Assembly: GCA_963843645.1 (NCBI GenBank)
Contig: CAWJLE010000003.1
Location: forward strand, 930,001-994,000
DNA: 64,000 nt
Direction of reading: 5' to 3'
DNA from: CAWJLE01 sp963843645
GTDB lineage: Bacteria > Chloroflexota > Anaerolineae > DAOTYC01
The position numbers and the translations under genes were made by a program. Below are positions 35,601 through 44,892 of this stretch, piece after piece (the stretch's first letter is position 1; each line of letters starts with the position of its first letter). The notes below the pieces were generated by a model. That model did not search any database. It saw nothing but the letters and a program-made list of their open reading frames with translations, and was not told the DNA's origin.

Positions 35601-36428
35601 TCACATAAGCCCGGCGAGCACTTCCGGCAGGACGCCGATGTTCTCGATCACGAAATCAGGCGGCGAGATCATTTTCTCGACGTCCGCGCGCTTGGAGGCG
35701 CCCGTCAGCGTTACTGCCGTGTACATGCCCGCTTGTTGTCCCATGCGGATGTCTGTTTCCAGCCGATCACCCACCATAACCACCTGGCCTGCGGGCAGAC
35801 CCAGCTTCTGTAGCGCGACGTCGGTGATCAGGTGCGACGGCTTGCCGGCCACCAGTTCGACTTCGCGGCCGGTCATGTGCTCGAGCGCAGCGATAGTCCC
35901 ACCAGCGTCAGGAATGGAGCCGCCGGGCATTGGACACGCCTTGTCCGCATTCGTGGCGAAAAAACGCGCCCCGCCGCGAAGCGCCTGGTACGCGGTATTG
36001 AGCTTGCGGTAATCCAGGGTGCGATCGAAAGCGACGACGACGGCATCTACCCCTTCAGGTCGGATGACGGCTTGAGGGTCCTGGTCCGCGAATTCATTCA
36101 CGACGGGCAGACCATGGCCACGCAGCTCGTTCAGGAGATTGGTCTCACCGATGACGTACAGCCTTAGATTCGGCTCGGTCCGAGCGAGGTGGTAGCCGAG
36201 AACGAACGCCGAAGTGATGACGTCATCCGGCTGGGCCGGAATGCCGAGTCTGCTCAGTTTCTGCGCGTACGTCTGGCGGGGGTACAGCGGCTTGTTGCTG
36301 ACGAACAATACTCTCTTGCCACGCCTTCGAAGCTCTGCGATGCTCTCGACGGCGCCTGGCAGCGACGCCTCGCCCAGGTAGACGGTGCCATCCAGGTCGA
36401 AAATGAAGCCATTTACCATAGCAGCCAA
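35601..36428 (-). CDS. HAD-IIA family phosphatase (NagD-like)
   Basis: Probable sugar- or polyol-phosphate phosphatase. HAD motif I is FIFDLDGTVYLG, motif II SNKP, and later GKPSHLITDVAL and the motif IV region MVGDRLETDIRMGQQAGM. The cap domain of HAD-IIA type lies between about residues 80 and 190. The start is TTG 36428, placed eight bases behind GGAGGC, with ATG 36419 as the alternative. It lies upstream of araM; together they could make glycerol from glycerol-1-phosphate or handle another three- to five-carbon phosphate. Confidence 0.9.
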   Translation of the reverse strand: MAAMVNGFIFDLDGTVYLGEASLPGAVESIAELRRRGKRVLFVSNKPLYPRQTYAQKLSRLGIPAQPDDVITSAFVLGYHLARTEPNLRLYVIGETNLLNELRGHGLPVVNEFADQDPQAVIRPEGVDAVVVAFDRTLDYRKLNTAYQALRGGARFFATNADKACPMPGGSIPDAGGTIAALEHMTGREVELVAGKPSHLITDVALQKLGLPAGQVVMVGDRLETDIRMGQQAGMYTAVTLTGASKRADVEKMISPPDFVIENIGVLPEVLAGLM

Positions 36429-36463
36429 TGCGTTCAGCCTCCGCGGTTGATCGAATGGGCTGG

Positions 36464-36492
36464 ATTATACCGCGCCTGCGGGCTTCCTGAAA
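36464..36492 (-). promoter_or_regulatory. Candidate promoter for the HAD-araM unit
   Basis: Reading leftwards: TTTCAG, 17 bases and a perfect TATAAT (36469-36464), about 40 bases before the HAD start. The -35 match is weak. Confidence 0.5.
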
Positions 36493-36598
36493 GTCCCCGC
36501 TCGTTCATCTCAAAATGATCCGTGCAGTCACTGCAGACTCACGGAATTGAACTCGATCATGGATGTGAACCCGGCAAACTCGGCCCACTCCCGCCTCG

Positions 36599-37651
36599 CT
36601 AAGCGATGTACGCTTCATCCCTGCCCGCCTGCACAGCCTCAGTTGCATTGTCGACTAGCTGTTGTGCAAAGTCCTCATGTGTGATCCCGGCCATTTCCAA
36701 GGCCGCCGCAAAACTGGAATCGGGCCCCATGTCCGGATTGGGGTTGACTTCGAGAACGAACGGCCGTCCGGCGGGATCCAGCCGGAAATCGACCCGGGCA
36801 TAGCCGGCGCAGCCGGTGGCTTTCCAAGCTTCCAGCGCGAGGCGGCGAACCTGGTTGGCAGAGCGGGCCGACAGGTCGGCCGGGATCCGGCGTTGAGTGC
36901 CCAGAGCCTGAGGAGTCTCTGGGAGCCACTTTGCGGCGTAGCACACGATGTGCGGCATCTCCGGTGGCAGGCCTGAGAAGTCGATCTCGGCCACCGGGAG
37001 TACTTGAATGTGATGGCCGCGCTGCAGCATGGACACACCCAGCTCCCGCCCGTCGATGAACTGCTCGATCAGCGCCGGCCCGGCGAACTGCCGATGCACG
37101 CGCTTGACGGCCCGCATGAGCTCCGCACCGGGGCCGGCGACCACCGAAGAAGCATCGATTCCTTCACTTGCGTGCGCACGAAGCGGCTTCACGATCAGTG
37201 CGCCGGTCGCGCCCACCAGCGCCGGAGTGTCCTGACCCAACGGCACGACCACCGCTTTCGGCGTGGGCACGCCGTGCTGTTGCAGCGCCATTTTGGTCTG
37301 CCACTTGTCCGCGCACAGGCTCATGCAAGCCGCGTCGGCGCCCGTGCAGGCCAGTCCCCGCGATTGTACTACTGCCGGCACGCGCGTGTAATCGAGGGGT
37401 CCGCCCACCATCAGGTCATCCACCAGGTTGAAGACGACGGATTCTGGGCGGCCAGCCAGGACGGAGTGAAGATCCGCGAGTTGCGAAATCCCGATCTCTC
37501 GACAGGGAATGCCAAGACGACGCAGATCGTCGACGATCCGCTCGACTTCGTACATAACACCGTGGCTAGATTCGGGCCAACGACAATCGGACCAGCCGGA
37601 AAGCGATGAAGGGGCATTGTGCAGAACGACGACCCCGCGTTCCAATTGCAT
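36599..37651 (-). CDS. ATP-grasp ligase, D-alanine-D-alanine ligase-like
   Basis: A 350-residue ATP-grasp enzyme. ATP- and metal-binding stretches are ALIVKPLRAHASEGIDASSV, ALIEQFIDGRELGVSML, ARVDFRLDPAGRPFVLEVNP and NPNPDMGPDSSFAAAL. The N-terminal domain lacks the canonical D-Ala-D-Ala motif set, so the joined substrates are uncertain; an amino-acid or peptide ligase is likely. The start at 37651 follows AAGGAG; the frame is open to 37714 but that extension is upstream of the binding site. It is flanked by a hairpin on the left of the sensor kinase gene, so it is probably its own unit. Confidence 0.85.
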   Translation of the reverse strand: MQLERGVVVLHNAPSSLSGWSDCRWPESSHGVMYEVERIVDDLRRLGIPCREIGISQLADLHSVLAGRPESVVFNLVDDLMVGGPLDYTRVPAVVQSRGLACTGADAACMSLCADKWQTKMALQQHGVPTPKAVVVPLGQDTPALVGATGALIVKPLRAHASEGIDASSVVAGPGAELMRAVKRVHRQFAGPALIEQFIDGRELGVSMLQRGHHIQVLPVAEIDFSGLPPEMPHIVCYAAKWLPETPQALGTQRRIPADLSARSANQVRRLALEAWKATGCAGYARVDFRLDPAGRPFVLEVNPNPDMGPDSSFAAALEMAGITHEDFAQQLVDNATEAVQAGRDEAYIA

Positions 37652-37837
37652 GCGGCGCTCCTTCGAATATGCCGAGGGGGCCAGAACCTGAGAGCCAAAG
37701 CCCGCATGTCCCACACCATCGGTGTGCGGTCGGCGCCCGGTTCCGACTTACGAGAAAGGGCGCTCCAGGTCAACACAGGATCAACAGCCACCCGGCCGGG
37801 GTCATGCGGGCCGGACAGCCCAATTCTCGACAAGGAA

Positions 37838-37868
37838 GAGCGGCAGAGTAGCCGTGACACTGCCGCTC
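37838..37868 (-). terminator. Candidate terminator of the two-component operon
   Basis: A 9-bp stem GAGCGGCAG/CTGCCGCTC (37838-37846, 37860-37868) with a 13-base loop, downstream of the sensor kinase. The following minus-strand bases (TTCCTTG) are only weakly T-rich. Confidence 0.45.
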
Positions 37869-37943
37869 GCCGATCAGGCGGACGTCTACGGAATGCGAAA
37901 TCGTGACAGAACGCCGGTATTTTACCTCAGAATAGTCGTAAGT

Positions 37944-39119
37944 TCAAGGCGCGCTGCCGTCGGGCAGCTCAATCGTGAAGACGGTTCCCTCGCCAGGTTG
38001 GCTGTCCACGCTTATTGTACCGCCGTGCGCCTGAACGAGCTGGCGAGCGATGGCTAGCCCCAATCCGCTGCCGGCGCCGCCCGCGTGGGACCGCGACCGG
38101 TCGCCACGCCAGAAACGGTCGAAGATGTAGGGCAGATCCTCGGGTGGAATGCCCTGTCCTGTATCACCGACAGCGATTCGCACGCCTGATGACGTAGCCT
38201 CGGCGCTCAGGGCGATCGTCCCACCATGAGGCGTGTGGCGTAAGGCATTCATCACCAGATTGCCCAGAACCTGGCCGAGGCGCCCGACGTCACCGGTCAC
38301 GATCAGCCTCGAAGAGTCCGAGGAACCGCCTGCAGTCCCCACTTCGACACGCAGATCGATGCCGGCAGCTTCCGCCTGAGCGCTGAAGCTCGTCTGGACG
38401 TCGGCCAGAAGGTCGGCGACCTCCACGGGCTCTCTGACCAGAGGCAATTGCCCCGCTTCGGCGAGCGAGAGTGTCCGCAAGTCGTCCACGAGGCGCGCCA
38501 GGAGGCGAGTCTCGTCCAACGTGGTTCGGATGTGTTCCTGAGTCGGCTCGTACACGCCGTCCAGGACGCCCTCCAGGTTACCCTGGATGATGTGCAGCGG
38601 CGTTCGCAGCTCGTGCGCGACGTCTGCTGTGAGGTTGCGCCGCTGAAGATCGGCGCGCTCCAGCTCTTCCGTCATCCGGTTGAAGGACTCGACCAGCCGC
38701 CGAAACTCACCCGGACCGTAGGGCGGGAGCGGCACTCGCGTCGAAAAATCGCCGGCAGCGACCCGGTCGGCGGCGACCATCACGTCAACCATGGGCATGG
38801 CCACGCCCCGAAAGGTTCGAATCGCGAGCACCACCGCCAGCACAGGCAGAGCCAGCGCCAGGATGATCCCCCCAATCGTCACCAGCAGAACCGTCTGGCG
38901 GCCGGTTCCGAGCGCACGGGTCACAAGCACGGCAAGCGCAGCCGTTCCGCCCACGCTGATCAGCCCCAGGCACCCCAACGCGACTGCGAAGCGCGTCAGC
39001 AACCACCGCCGTCGGCGCATCCGAAGATGCTGCCACAGGTAAGGGTGCGAGCTCGCATCAAAGTCCCGAAAATCGTGCCCCGGGGGCCAGTGGGAACGCC
39101 TAGGCCTCATCGCAATCAC
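37944..39119 (-). CDS. Membrane sensor histidine kinase (BaeS type)
   Basis: Inner-membrane kinase of 391 residues. Two membrane helices (about residues 42-68 and 78-102) enclose a very short loop, so it probably senses within or near the membrane. A HAMP domain follows (VAAGDFSTRVPLPP), then the phospho-accepting His in DVAHELRTPLHIIQGNL, and the ATPase domain with NLVMNALRHTP, GDTGQGIPPEDL and GSGLGLAIARQLVQAHGG. The start overlaps the regulator's stop (ATGA at 39116), so kinase and regulator are translationally coupled. Confidence 0.95.
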   Translation of the reverse strand: MIAMRPRRSHWPPGHDFRDFDASSHPYLWQHLRMRRRRWLLTRFAVALGCLGLISVGGTAALAVLVTRALGTGRQTVLLVTIGGIILALALPVLAVVLAIRTFRGVAMPMVDVMVAADRVAAGDFSTRVPLPPYGPGEFRRLVESFNRMTEELERADLQRRNLTADVAHELRTPLHIIQGNLEGVLDGVYEPTQEHIRTTLDETRLLARLVDDLRTLSLAEAGQLPLVREPVEVADLLADVQTSFSAQAEAAGIDLRVEVGTAGGSSDSSRLIVTGDVGRLGQVLGNLVMNALRHTPHGGTIALSAEATSSGVRIAVGDTGQGIPPEDLPYIFDRFWRGDRSRSHAGGAGSGLGLAIARQLVQAHGGTISVDSQPGEGTVFTIELPDGSAP

Positions 39120-39799
39120 CCATCATCAAACTTGTAACCCACGCCGAACACGGTCAGTATGTAGTGCGGGTCAAGGGGATTCACCTCCAACTTGCGGCGC
39201 AGGTTCTTGACGTGCGCGTCGATGCTGCGATCGAAACCTTCGTACGCCACGCCGTACAACTGGTCTACAAGTTGCTCGCGGGTCAGGGTCTGACCCGCAT
39301 GCTGGGCCAGGATCGCCAAAAGGTTGAATTCGGTGCGCGTGAGGGCAATGCCGGTGCCGCCACGAGTGACGGTGTGGCCGTTCAGGTCGATCTCCAGGTC
39401 GGCGGCCCGTATCAGACCGGATTGACGCACGCCTCCCTGGATGCGGCGCAGGACTGCCCGCACCCGAGCCACCAACTCGCGCGGCGAGAACGGCTTGACG
39501 ATGTAGTCGTCCGCTCCCAACTCCAATCCGATCAGCCGATCAGTCTCGTCGACTCGCGCGGTGAGCATGACGATCGGTACGTCCGAGATGCGCCTCAAGG
39601 CCCGGCACACCTCCAGACCGTCCTGCCCCGGCAAATTCAGGTCGAGGACGACCAAATCCGGCCGGCTCCGGCGATAGACCGCCAGGGCCTCGTTTCCGTC
39701 GACGGCAGGGAGAACTCGGAAACCGGCCTGCTCCAGGTAGTCTCGCGCCAATTTCACAATCTTCGGTTCGTCGTCCACCACCAGAATGGTTTCATTCAT
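39116..39799 (-). CDS. OmpR-family response regulator
   Basis: Receiver plus winged-helix regulator, 227 residues. Receiver: ILVVDDEPKIVKLARDYL, phospho-acceptor Asp in LVVLDLNLPGQDG, and the switch lysine in DYIVKPFSPREL. DNA-binding part: ALTRTEFNLLAILAQHAG and DRSIDAHVKNLRRKLEVNP. It pairs with the overlapping kinase and is preceded in the same direction by two small membrane-protein genes, which are likely members or targets of the system. Confidence 0.96.
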   Translation of the reverse strand: MNETILVVDDEPKIVKLARDYLEQAGFRVLPAVDGNEALAVYRRSRPDLVVLDLNLPGQDGLEVCRALRRISDVPIVMLTARVDETDRLIGLELGADDYIVKPFSPRELVARVRAVLRRIQGGVRQSGLIRAADLEIDLNGHTVTRGGTGIALTRTEFNLLAILAQHAGQTLTREQLVDQLYGVAYEGFDRSIDAHVKNLRRKLEVNPLDPHYILTVFGVGYKFDDG

Positions 39800-39901
39800 G
39801 TCACGTCACCCAACCGGTCTTGTAGAACCGAGACAGCGACTATACAAGGCCAGCCCCAACTGACTCCTACCGCTTCGCGAACGTCACCGTCATTTCCCCA
39901 C

Positions 39902-40381
39902 TCAGTGTCGTGGGCGCAGCCTCGGCAGCCACTTCCCGGTTCTACGCTTGTACGTTTGATACTCCTCTCCAAATCTCATCTGCAGCAACTGCTCTTCATA
40001 GCTCGCTATGTAGCTGTAGAAGCCGAGTATCACAACCAACAATCCAACAGACACAAGCGACAGCGTGGCAATTGCCAGGCCGAGGTAAGTCAAGAGACTC
40101 GCCAGGTACAACGGGTGCCTCACATACCGAAAAGCCCCGTTGCTCACGATGTAATCCGGCCGTTTCTCGTGAGCGACGGCGAGTCCTGCTCTAGCGAGAT
40201 ACACGGCCGCCAGTAATGACAGACCCAGCAAAACCAGGCGCACAGACAACGGCACCCACTGTGACGGGAATGTCGACAGATGCAAGAAGAATGAGTCGCC
40301 TACCCAAACCACCAGGAATAGCCCGAACAACAGCAACTGACCGGCATCCCCAGATGGATGCTCGCCATCTTTCTCTCTCAT
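39902..40381 (-). CDS. Isoprenylcysteine carboxyl methyltransferase-like membrane protein
   Basis: A 159-residue membrane protein of the ICMT/PEMT methyltransferase group. It has about four helices and the C-terminal family marks GAFRYVRHPLYLASLLTYLG and EEQLLQMRFGEEYQTYKRRT. The actual acceptor is unknown in bacteria. The start at 40381 follows AGGGGAAAG; the longer open frame upstream is not conserved-looking. It lies upstream of the response regulator on the same strand. Confidence 0.85.
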   Translation of the reverse strand: MREKDGEHPSGDAGQLLLFGLFLVVWVGDSFFLHLSTFPSQWVPLSVRLVLLGLSLLAAVYLARAGLAVAHEKRPDYIVSNGAFRYVRHPLYLASLLTYLGLAIATLSLVSVGLLVVILGFYSYIASYEEQLLQMRFGEEYQTYKRRTGKWLPRLRPRH

Positions 40382-40578
40382 CTTTCCCCTCGTAATCCTT
40401 GTAGCTGGCAAACCATAGCGGTCCAGCCTGCAAAAAGTGGGGGCGCCCCTGGCATGCCCTCGTCCGGCTCTAGTCGCCGCACTGGCCCCCGTTGGCCAAC
40501 GCCGACAAGGGCACATCCAACTCCTTGGCCCGAGCAAGGGACGCCCCGAAGGATCGTCCCTTGCTCCAACGCCTACCC

Positions 40579-41052
40579 TCAGCCGGCGGTCGTGGCCTCA
40601 CCGGAACCGCCTGCCGGCTTGCCCGGCTCGGATGGCGCATCCGGCTGTTTGGGCGCATCCTGGGGTTTTGGCTGTTCTTCGCACCACCAACCCCACGGGC
40701 CGCCGGGCCGGAACCCATGCCGGGCCCAGGTCGGATGCCTCCCGGCCGCCTGGCCGGCCCGGTGGTGAAAGGCCGCCGCTCTGAAGGCTGCCAGACCGAG
40801 CAAGACGAGCAGACCGATCAAGAGCAGGCTCCCCAGGCCGGGGAAGAACGGTCCCAACCCAAAGTGCCCCGTCCAGTAGCCGCCATACATGGGCGGAATA
40901 GCAAATGCTCCGCGATTCCCCGGCTGGGCAAGCCACTGCATCATGTACGCCTGCGACAGACCTGCCCGGTATCCCGCAGCCCCGGACAACCCTATCAACC
41001 CGATCACGATCACGACCAACAAAACGCCGAACAGAATGCGTCTGTGAAACAT
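40579..41052 (-). CDS. Small membrane protein of unknown function
   Basis: I cannot name this 157-residue protein. It has an N-terminal helix or signal anchor (ILFGVLLVVIVIGLIGLSG), a Gly/Trp/Tyr-rich outside region (MYGGYWTGHFGLGPF), a second helix (LGSLLLIGLLVLLGLAAF) and a basic, Pro-rich tail. It is the first gene of the two-component operon, which is a common place for small membrane proteins that tune the kinase; that role is inferred. Confidence 0.65.
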   Translation of the reverse strand: MFHRRILFGVLLVVIVIGLIGLSGAAGYRAGLSQAYMMQWLAQPGNRGAFAIPPMYGGYWTGHFGLGPFFPGLGSLLLIGLLVLLGLAAFRAAAFHHRAGQAAGRHPTWARHGFRPGGPWGWWCEEQPKPQDAPKQPDAPSEPGKPAGGSGEATTAG

Positions 41053-41270
41053 ACTGTGCCTCCCTTAGCTCAAACGAGCCGCCCAATGCGGCCCCACGTC
41101 AACCATCTAGGCACAGTATGCCAGAGACCTGTGAAAAAAGTATGAACGTGTGTGGCAGGTATCGTGAATCCGTTCCACCATCGTCACGCCGACCGACGCT
41201 CGTCGGACGAGCCCGGCCTCATGGTGCCTCGACCAACCCCCACCTGACCGCCCGGCATCGTTTTGCGCGG

Positions 41271-41588
41271 TCAGTCGGATTCCGGGTCAGTCACGAGCAA
41301 CGAATTGCTGCTGCCGAATGCGTTGGGCACGTCACCGTCGGACTGGCGATCGTTCATCCATTCTCTTCCGTCACACAAATAGCGGAACTCATAGCGCTGC
41401 CCAGCCGCCAGGTCGATCGTTGTCGTCCACCGGCCCTCCTGATCACGCCGGAATGGATGCGACGTTCGATTCCAGTCATTGAAATCACCCAGCAGATAAA
41501 CACGGTCGGCCCAGGTGCAACCGGGCAGACTGAAGGTCACTCGGGCTATCTGTTTGTTGTTGACTCGGACGTACGTCTTCTGAATCAT
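41271..41588 (-). CDS. Isoamylase N-terminal (CBM48) domain protein
   Basis: A stand-alone 105-residue carbohydrate-binding-type domain. The pattern VTFSLPGCTWADRVYLLGDF then NDWNRTSHPFRR and YEFRYLCDGREWMND is the glycogen-binding early-set fold. No catalytic domain is attached. It starts behind GGAGGT and lies 22 bases after the repaired end of the membrane-repeat gene, so it is probably cotranscribed. A role in glycogen or alpha-glucan binding is likely. Confidence 0.85.
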   Translation of the reverse strand: MIQKTYVRVNNKQIARVTFSLPGCTWADRVYLLGDFNDWNRTSHPFRRDQEGRWTTTIDLAAGQRYEFRYLCDGREWMNDRQSDGDVPNAFGSSNSLLVTDPESD

Positions 41589-41610
41589 GTGTGCGACCTC
41601 CGTTCCAGGG

Positions 41611-43105
41611 CTACTCCGCCAGCAGCATCGGCAGCAGCACGCTCAACATCAAGACCAAAACCCACAGCGCGGGTGTCGGTGTCGCCTCCCCTTGAAGAGT
41701 GACAGAGCGAGTCGGCTTCCGCGATACGACTCGGAAGCGGTGGGCGTGCCGTCGCACCAGGTATTGGTACACCAAAGCCAGGGTTGCGCCATAGGCAAAC
41801 TCCGCCATGAGCCAGGGATATGCACGAAGAGCGTCCGCAAGCCTCCAGGGCAGGGCCTGCCCGAGCATCACCGGGATCAGCCACAAACGCCCCACGAACC
41901 ATAGCACCGACGCGTAGACCAATCCCCAGATGAGCGATGAGCCGTAGCTGAAGCTGTCCGGCCGGAACAGAACGCCGTACAGTGCGCCCAACAGGGCGCT
42001 GCCCACGACCGCGACCAGGAAGCCGGTGGTTGCTGACCCGGGCCCCGACCAGCCCGGCGAGCATCGGCAGGCCGTTCTCATAAGTCAACGCTGCCGCGTA
42101 GACCACGCCCCCGAACCCTCCTGCCAGCAACCCCATGCCCATCGCCCTGAATCCGCGCGTGGCAGCGCCTTCGGGCTCTCGCTCCCAGGGAAGCGACTCA
42201 GCAAAGAGCTCGCGCCACGTACGATCGAGCGCTGCGTAAACGATGCCGAGCAGCAGGCCCCAAATCAGATAGCTCGTTAGTCCGGCAAAGGAGGTTCGTG
42301 CGCTCGCCAGCGACCACTCGACGCCCCGACCCAACCCTATCGGCAGGAGGGTCAGCTCGCCGAGCACCCACCATAGATACCCGTAAGCAGCGCCCCAGGC
42401 AATGCTCGAACCGGCGCCGCGAATCTCACCCCGATAGAGAACGCCGTAGATCGCACCCAGGGCAAAGCTGCCAAGCCAAAAGGCGAAACCACCGACGCCC
42501 GTGGACGATCCGCGGATGAGCGCCAACGAAGGTGAGAGCGTTCCCGCGCTGACTGGCCAGGTTCCCAAGATCAATCCGCCGAGGCTGCCGGCTACGCCGC
42601 CGATGATGACCACACGCAAGAGCATCCAGTATGGGAGGTGGGCCCCCGGGACGTCACCCATCGCGGAGTTCGGCATCGGCCAGTTACCCGGCAATAACGA
42701 GTAGACCAGTCCGAGGACGGCACCGTAACCAGTCAGATAGGCGATCAGCAGTGGGAAGCCGTCACGCGCCGCCTCGATGCTCCAGCCGGGGAATTGCCCC
42801 GCAAGCCACGGACCGAGTGCCAGCGGGACCGCAATCCACCAAAGAAGTGCGTAAGTCGTGCTCCACATGATGCTAAACCCGGCGCAGCGGCTAAAGCGTC
42901 CCAGCAGTAATCCGAACCCGGCGCCGACGACTGCGCTGAACAGCAAGTGCGCGACCAGAGCGACCAACGCCGAGTGGATATGCAGGGCTTCCACGACCAG
43001 CGGGAACGCTGTGTGGCCGATGGCAGCGTAAATGACGCCGCCGCCGGCAATACCGGCGATCGCCCCGCTCGCGAGAGATCGAACAAGGTCCTGGGGGTCG
43101 TTCAT
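41611..43105 (-). CDS. Polytopic membrane protein made of three repeats (one frameshift)
   Basis: Function unknown. About 498 residues, almost all in membrane helices, arranged as three repeats of about 150 residues (roughly 1-150, 165-320, 335-480). Each carries GxxYGxLF-like, SxxWGxxYGxxWWxxG and LGxxxxWS segments, as in ALGAIYGVLYRGEIRGAG, SSIAWGAAYGYLWWVLGEL and SSLIWGLVYASVLWFVGRLW. Removing one base near 42040 joins GLVGAG to SATTGFLVAVVGSALLG, and the frame ends LLPMLLAE at 41611. The same repeat is found once at the N terminus of the overlapping NADH dehydrogenase gene (ATGA at 43102), so the two products probably form a complex. Confidence 0.75.
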
Positions 43106-44868
43106 GCCTCAATCTCCTCGGTCCGTGCCTCAGTCTCGACTAGCGCACGCTGAGACCGCGACGCGCCCAGCGTCTGCACGATATCGCGTGGGAAGAACAT
43201 ATCCACGAGCCAGTCCATCGCGACCCGCAGCTTGCGCTCGAAGGTAGGCAGCCGGTACAGGTAGACCATTCGCCACATTGCCCAGGCGAGCATGCCGGAG
43301 AACTTCATACCTTTGACCTCAGCGGCGGCAATGTGGTGGCCCAACAACGCCACGGAGCCGAGCGAAGCATAGTGGAAGGGCTTCGGCTTCCGGCCGCGGA
43401 CCACCGAGTAAATGTTGCGCGCCACCGCCGGACCTTCCACCAAGGCGTGCTGCGCAGTCGCCAGCGCCGGCCGCCCAGTTTTTGCGTCCGGAATCCAGGC
43501 ACAATCGCCGATGGCCCAGACCCCATTCACTCCCTCGACGGCAAACGTGGAGTCGGTCTTGATCGCGCCGTGCTCTGCGGCGGCTCCCCGGATGGATCTC
43601 ACCAGTGGGTGCGGAGTATTCCCCGCGGTCCAAATGAGGGTCTTGGCGTCGATCTTGTCGCCGTTGGCCAGGACCACACGGCCGGGCGGTGCGGCAGCGA
43701 CGCGGCTGCCGCATTTGCAGGTCACGCCGCGCGCCTCCAGCCTGGCCAAAGCGTAGGCCGCCAGCCCATCGCTCAGCTCCGGCAAGATGCGCCGGCTGGA
43801 GTGCACCAGGACGATCGAAACGTCCTCCTGTCGGATGTTGGGGTAGAATGCCAATGAAGTTCGAACGAAGTCGTTCAGTGCACCGACGAGCTCGGTGCCG
43901 GCGAATCCACCGCCTGCCACGACGAAAGTCAGCATCGCCTTCCGCTTCAGGCTGTCCGGCTCATCATCAGCATCCTCCAGCATGTCGATTACGCGATTGC
44001 GCAGGTCGATCGCTGCCCGAAGCGTCTTGAAGGTGAAGGCATTCTCTTCTACGCCCGGCAAGCCGTAGAAATTCGGCACGGCGCCAAGCGCCAGGACGAG
44101 ATGATCGAACGGAATGTCCGGTTGAGGTTCTCCGCTGGGGCCCACCACCTCCAGCACACGACGGTCCATGTCGATCGACCGCACCTCGCCGCGCACGACG
44201 GTTGCCCAGCGAAAGAAGACACGTAGCGGCGGCGCAATGTGCCTCGGCTCGATCACGCTGGTCGTGACCTCAATCAGCATCGGCGTGAAAAGCAGGTAGT
44301 TGGCGCTGTTGACGAGAGTGATCTCGACCGTGGGGTCGTCGGCGAAAAGGCGCTCCAGGCGCTGCGCTGCCGTGACTCCGGAGAAGCCGCCACCCGCCAC
44401 AACGATGCGCGTCGTGAGGCGAGGCTCAGTCGCAGCCTCCGGCACTCGTAGGCGGGGGGAGGCTCTGGGCCAGACGATGTGATAGGCGAGGCCGATTATC
44501 GCACCCTGGAACAGTGCGACGGCGAAGGCGGGGAAGGTCGCTCCGGCGTCGACGGCGGACCATTTGAGCGACTGCCCGCTCGCGAGAGGAATCACAATCA
44601 GCGAGGTGACCCACCACCACACCAGGCCGTATGCGGTTCCGCCCATGACACTCTCGGCGTAGCTTACGGGCGTCGGGAACAGCGCGGCGTACATCGCGCC
44701 CATGAGCACCCCGAGGAGAAGAAATGTCGCCCAGACTCGATCGGGCGGGACGCTGCGACTCAGGACGGCAACGGGCGCTGGCTGGCGCAGCGCCATCAAC
44801 AGCCCTGCCGCGCACAGCCCGGCGACCAGGCCGATCAGGATCCCGACGGCGACTCGCCGGATTGTCAT
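43102..44868 (-). CDS. Type II NADH dehydrogenase with an N-terminal membrane-repeat domain
   Basis: A 588-residue flavoprotein. Residues 1 to about 145 are a membrane domain (LIGLVAGLCAAGLLMAL, GTAYGLVWWWVTSLIVIPLA) that matches the repeat of the neighbouring protein. From about 153 it is a NDH-2/Ndh enzyme: FAD motif IVVAGGGFSGVTAAQRLERL, DHLVLALGAVPNFYGLPGV, NADH motif FVVAGGGFAGTELVGALNDF, IWTAGNTPHPLV and FAVEGVNGVWAIGDCAWIPD. It should pass electrons from NADH to quinone without proton pumping. Ordinary NDH-2 is only peripherally attached, so the added domain is unusual. Starts behind GAGGAGAAG. Confidence 0.9.
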   Translation of the reverse strand: MTIRRVAVGILIGLVAGLCAAGLLMALRQPAPVAVLSRSVPPDRVWATFLLLGVLMGAMYAALFPTPVSYAESVMGGTAYGLVWWWVTSLIVIPLASGQSLKWSAVDAGATFPAFAVALFQGAIIGLAYHIVWPRASPRLRVPEAATEPRLTTRIVVAGGGFSGVTAAQRLERLFADDPTVEITLVNSANYLLFTPMLIEVTTSVIEPRHIAPPLRVFFRWATVVRGEVRSIDMDRRVLEVVGPSGEPQPDIPFDHLVLALGAVPNFYGLPGVEENAFTFKTLRAAIDLRNRVIDMLEDADDEPDSLKRKAMLTFVVAGGGFAGTELVGALNDFVRTSLAFYPNIRQEDVSIVLVHSSRRILPELSDGLAAYALARLEARGVTCKCGSRVAAAPPGRVVLANGDKIDAKTLIWTAGNTPHPLVRSIRGAAAEHGAIKTDSTFAVEGVNGVWAIGDCAWIPDAKTGRPALATAQHALVEGPAVARNIYSVVRGRKPKPFHYASLGSVALLGHHIAAAEVKGMKFSGMLAWAMWRMVYLYRLPTFERKLRVAMDWLVDMFFPRDIVQTLGASRSQRALVETEARTEEIEA

Positions 44869-44892
44869 GGCGCTTCTCCTCTCGGTTGGGGT

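Noticed and set aside
41244..41274. Hairpin CTGACCGC/GCGGTCAG as terminator of the CBM48 gene
   Set aside because: It overlaps the stop codon and has no T-run on the minus strand, so it is not convincing.
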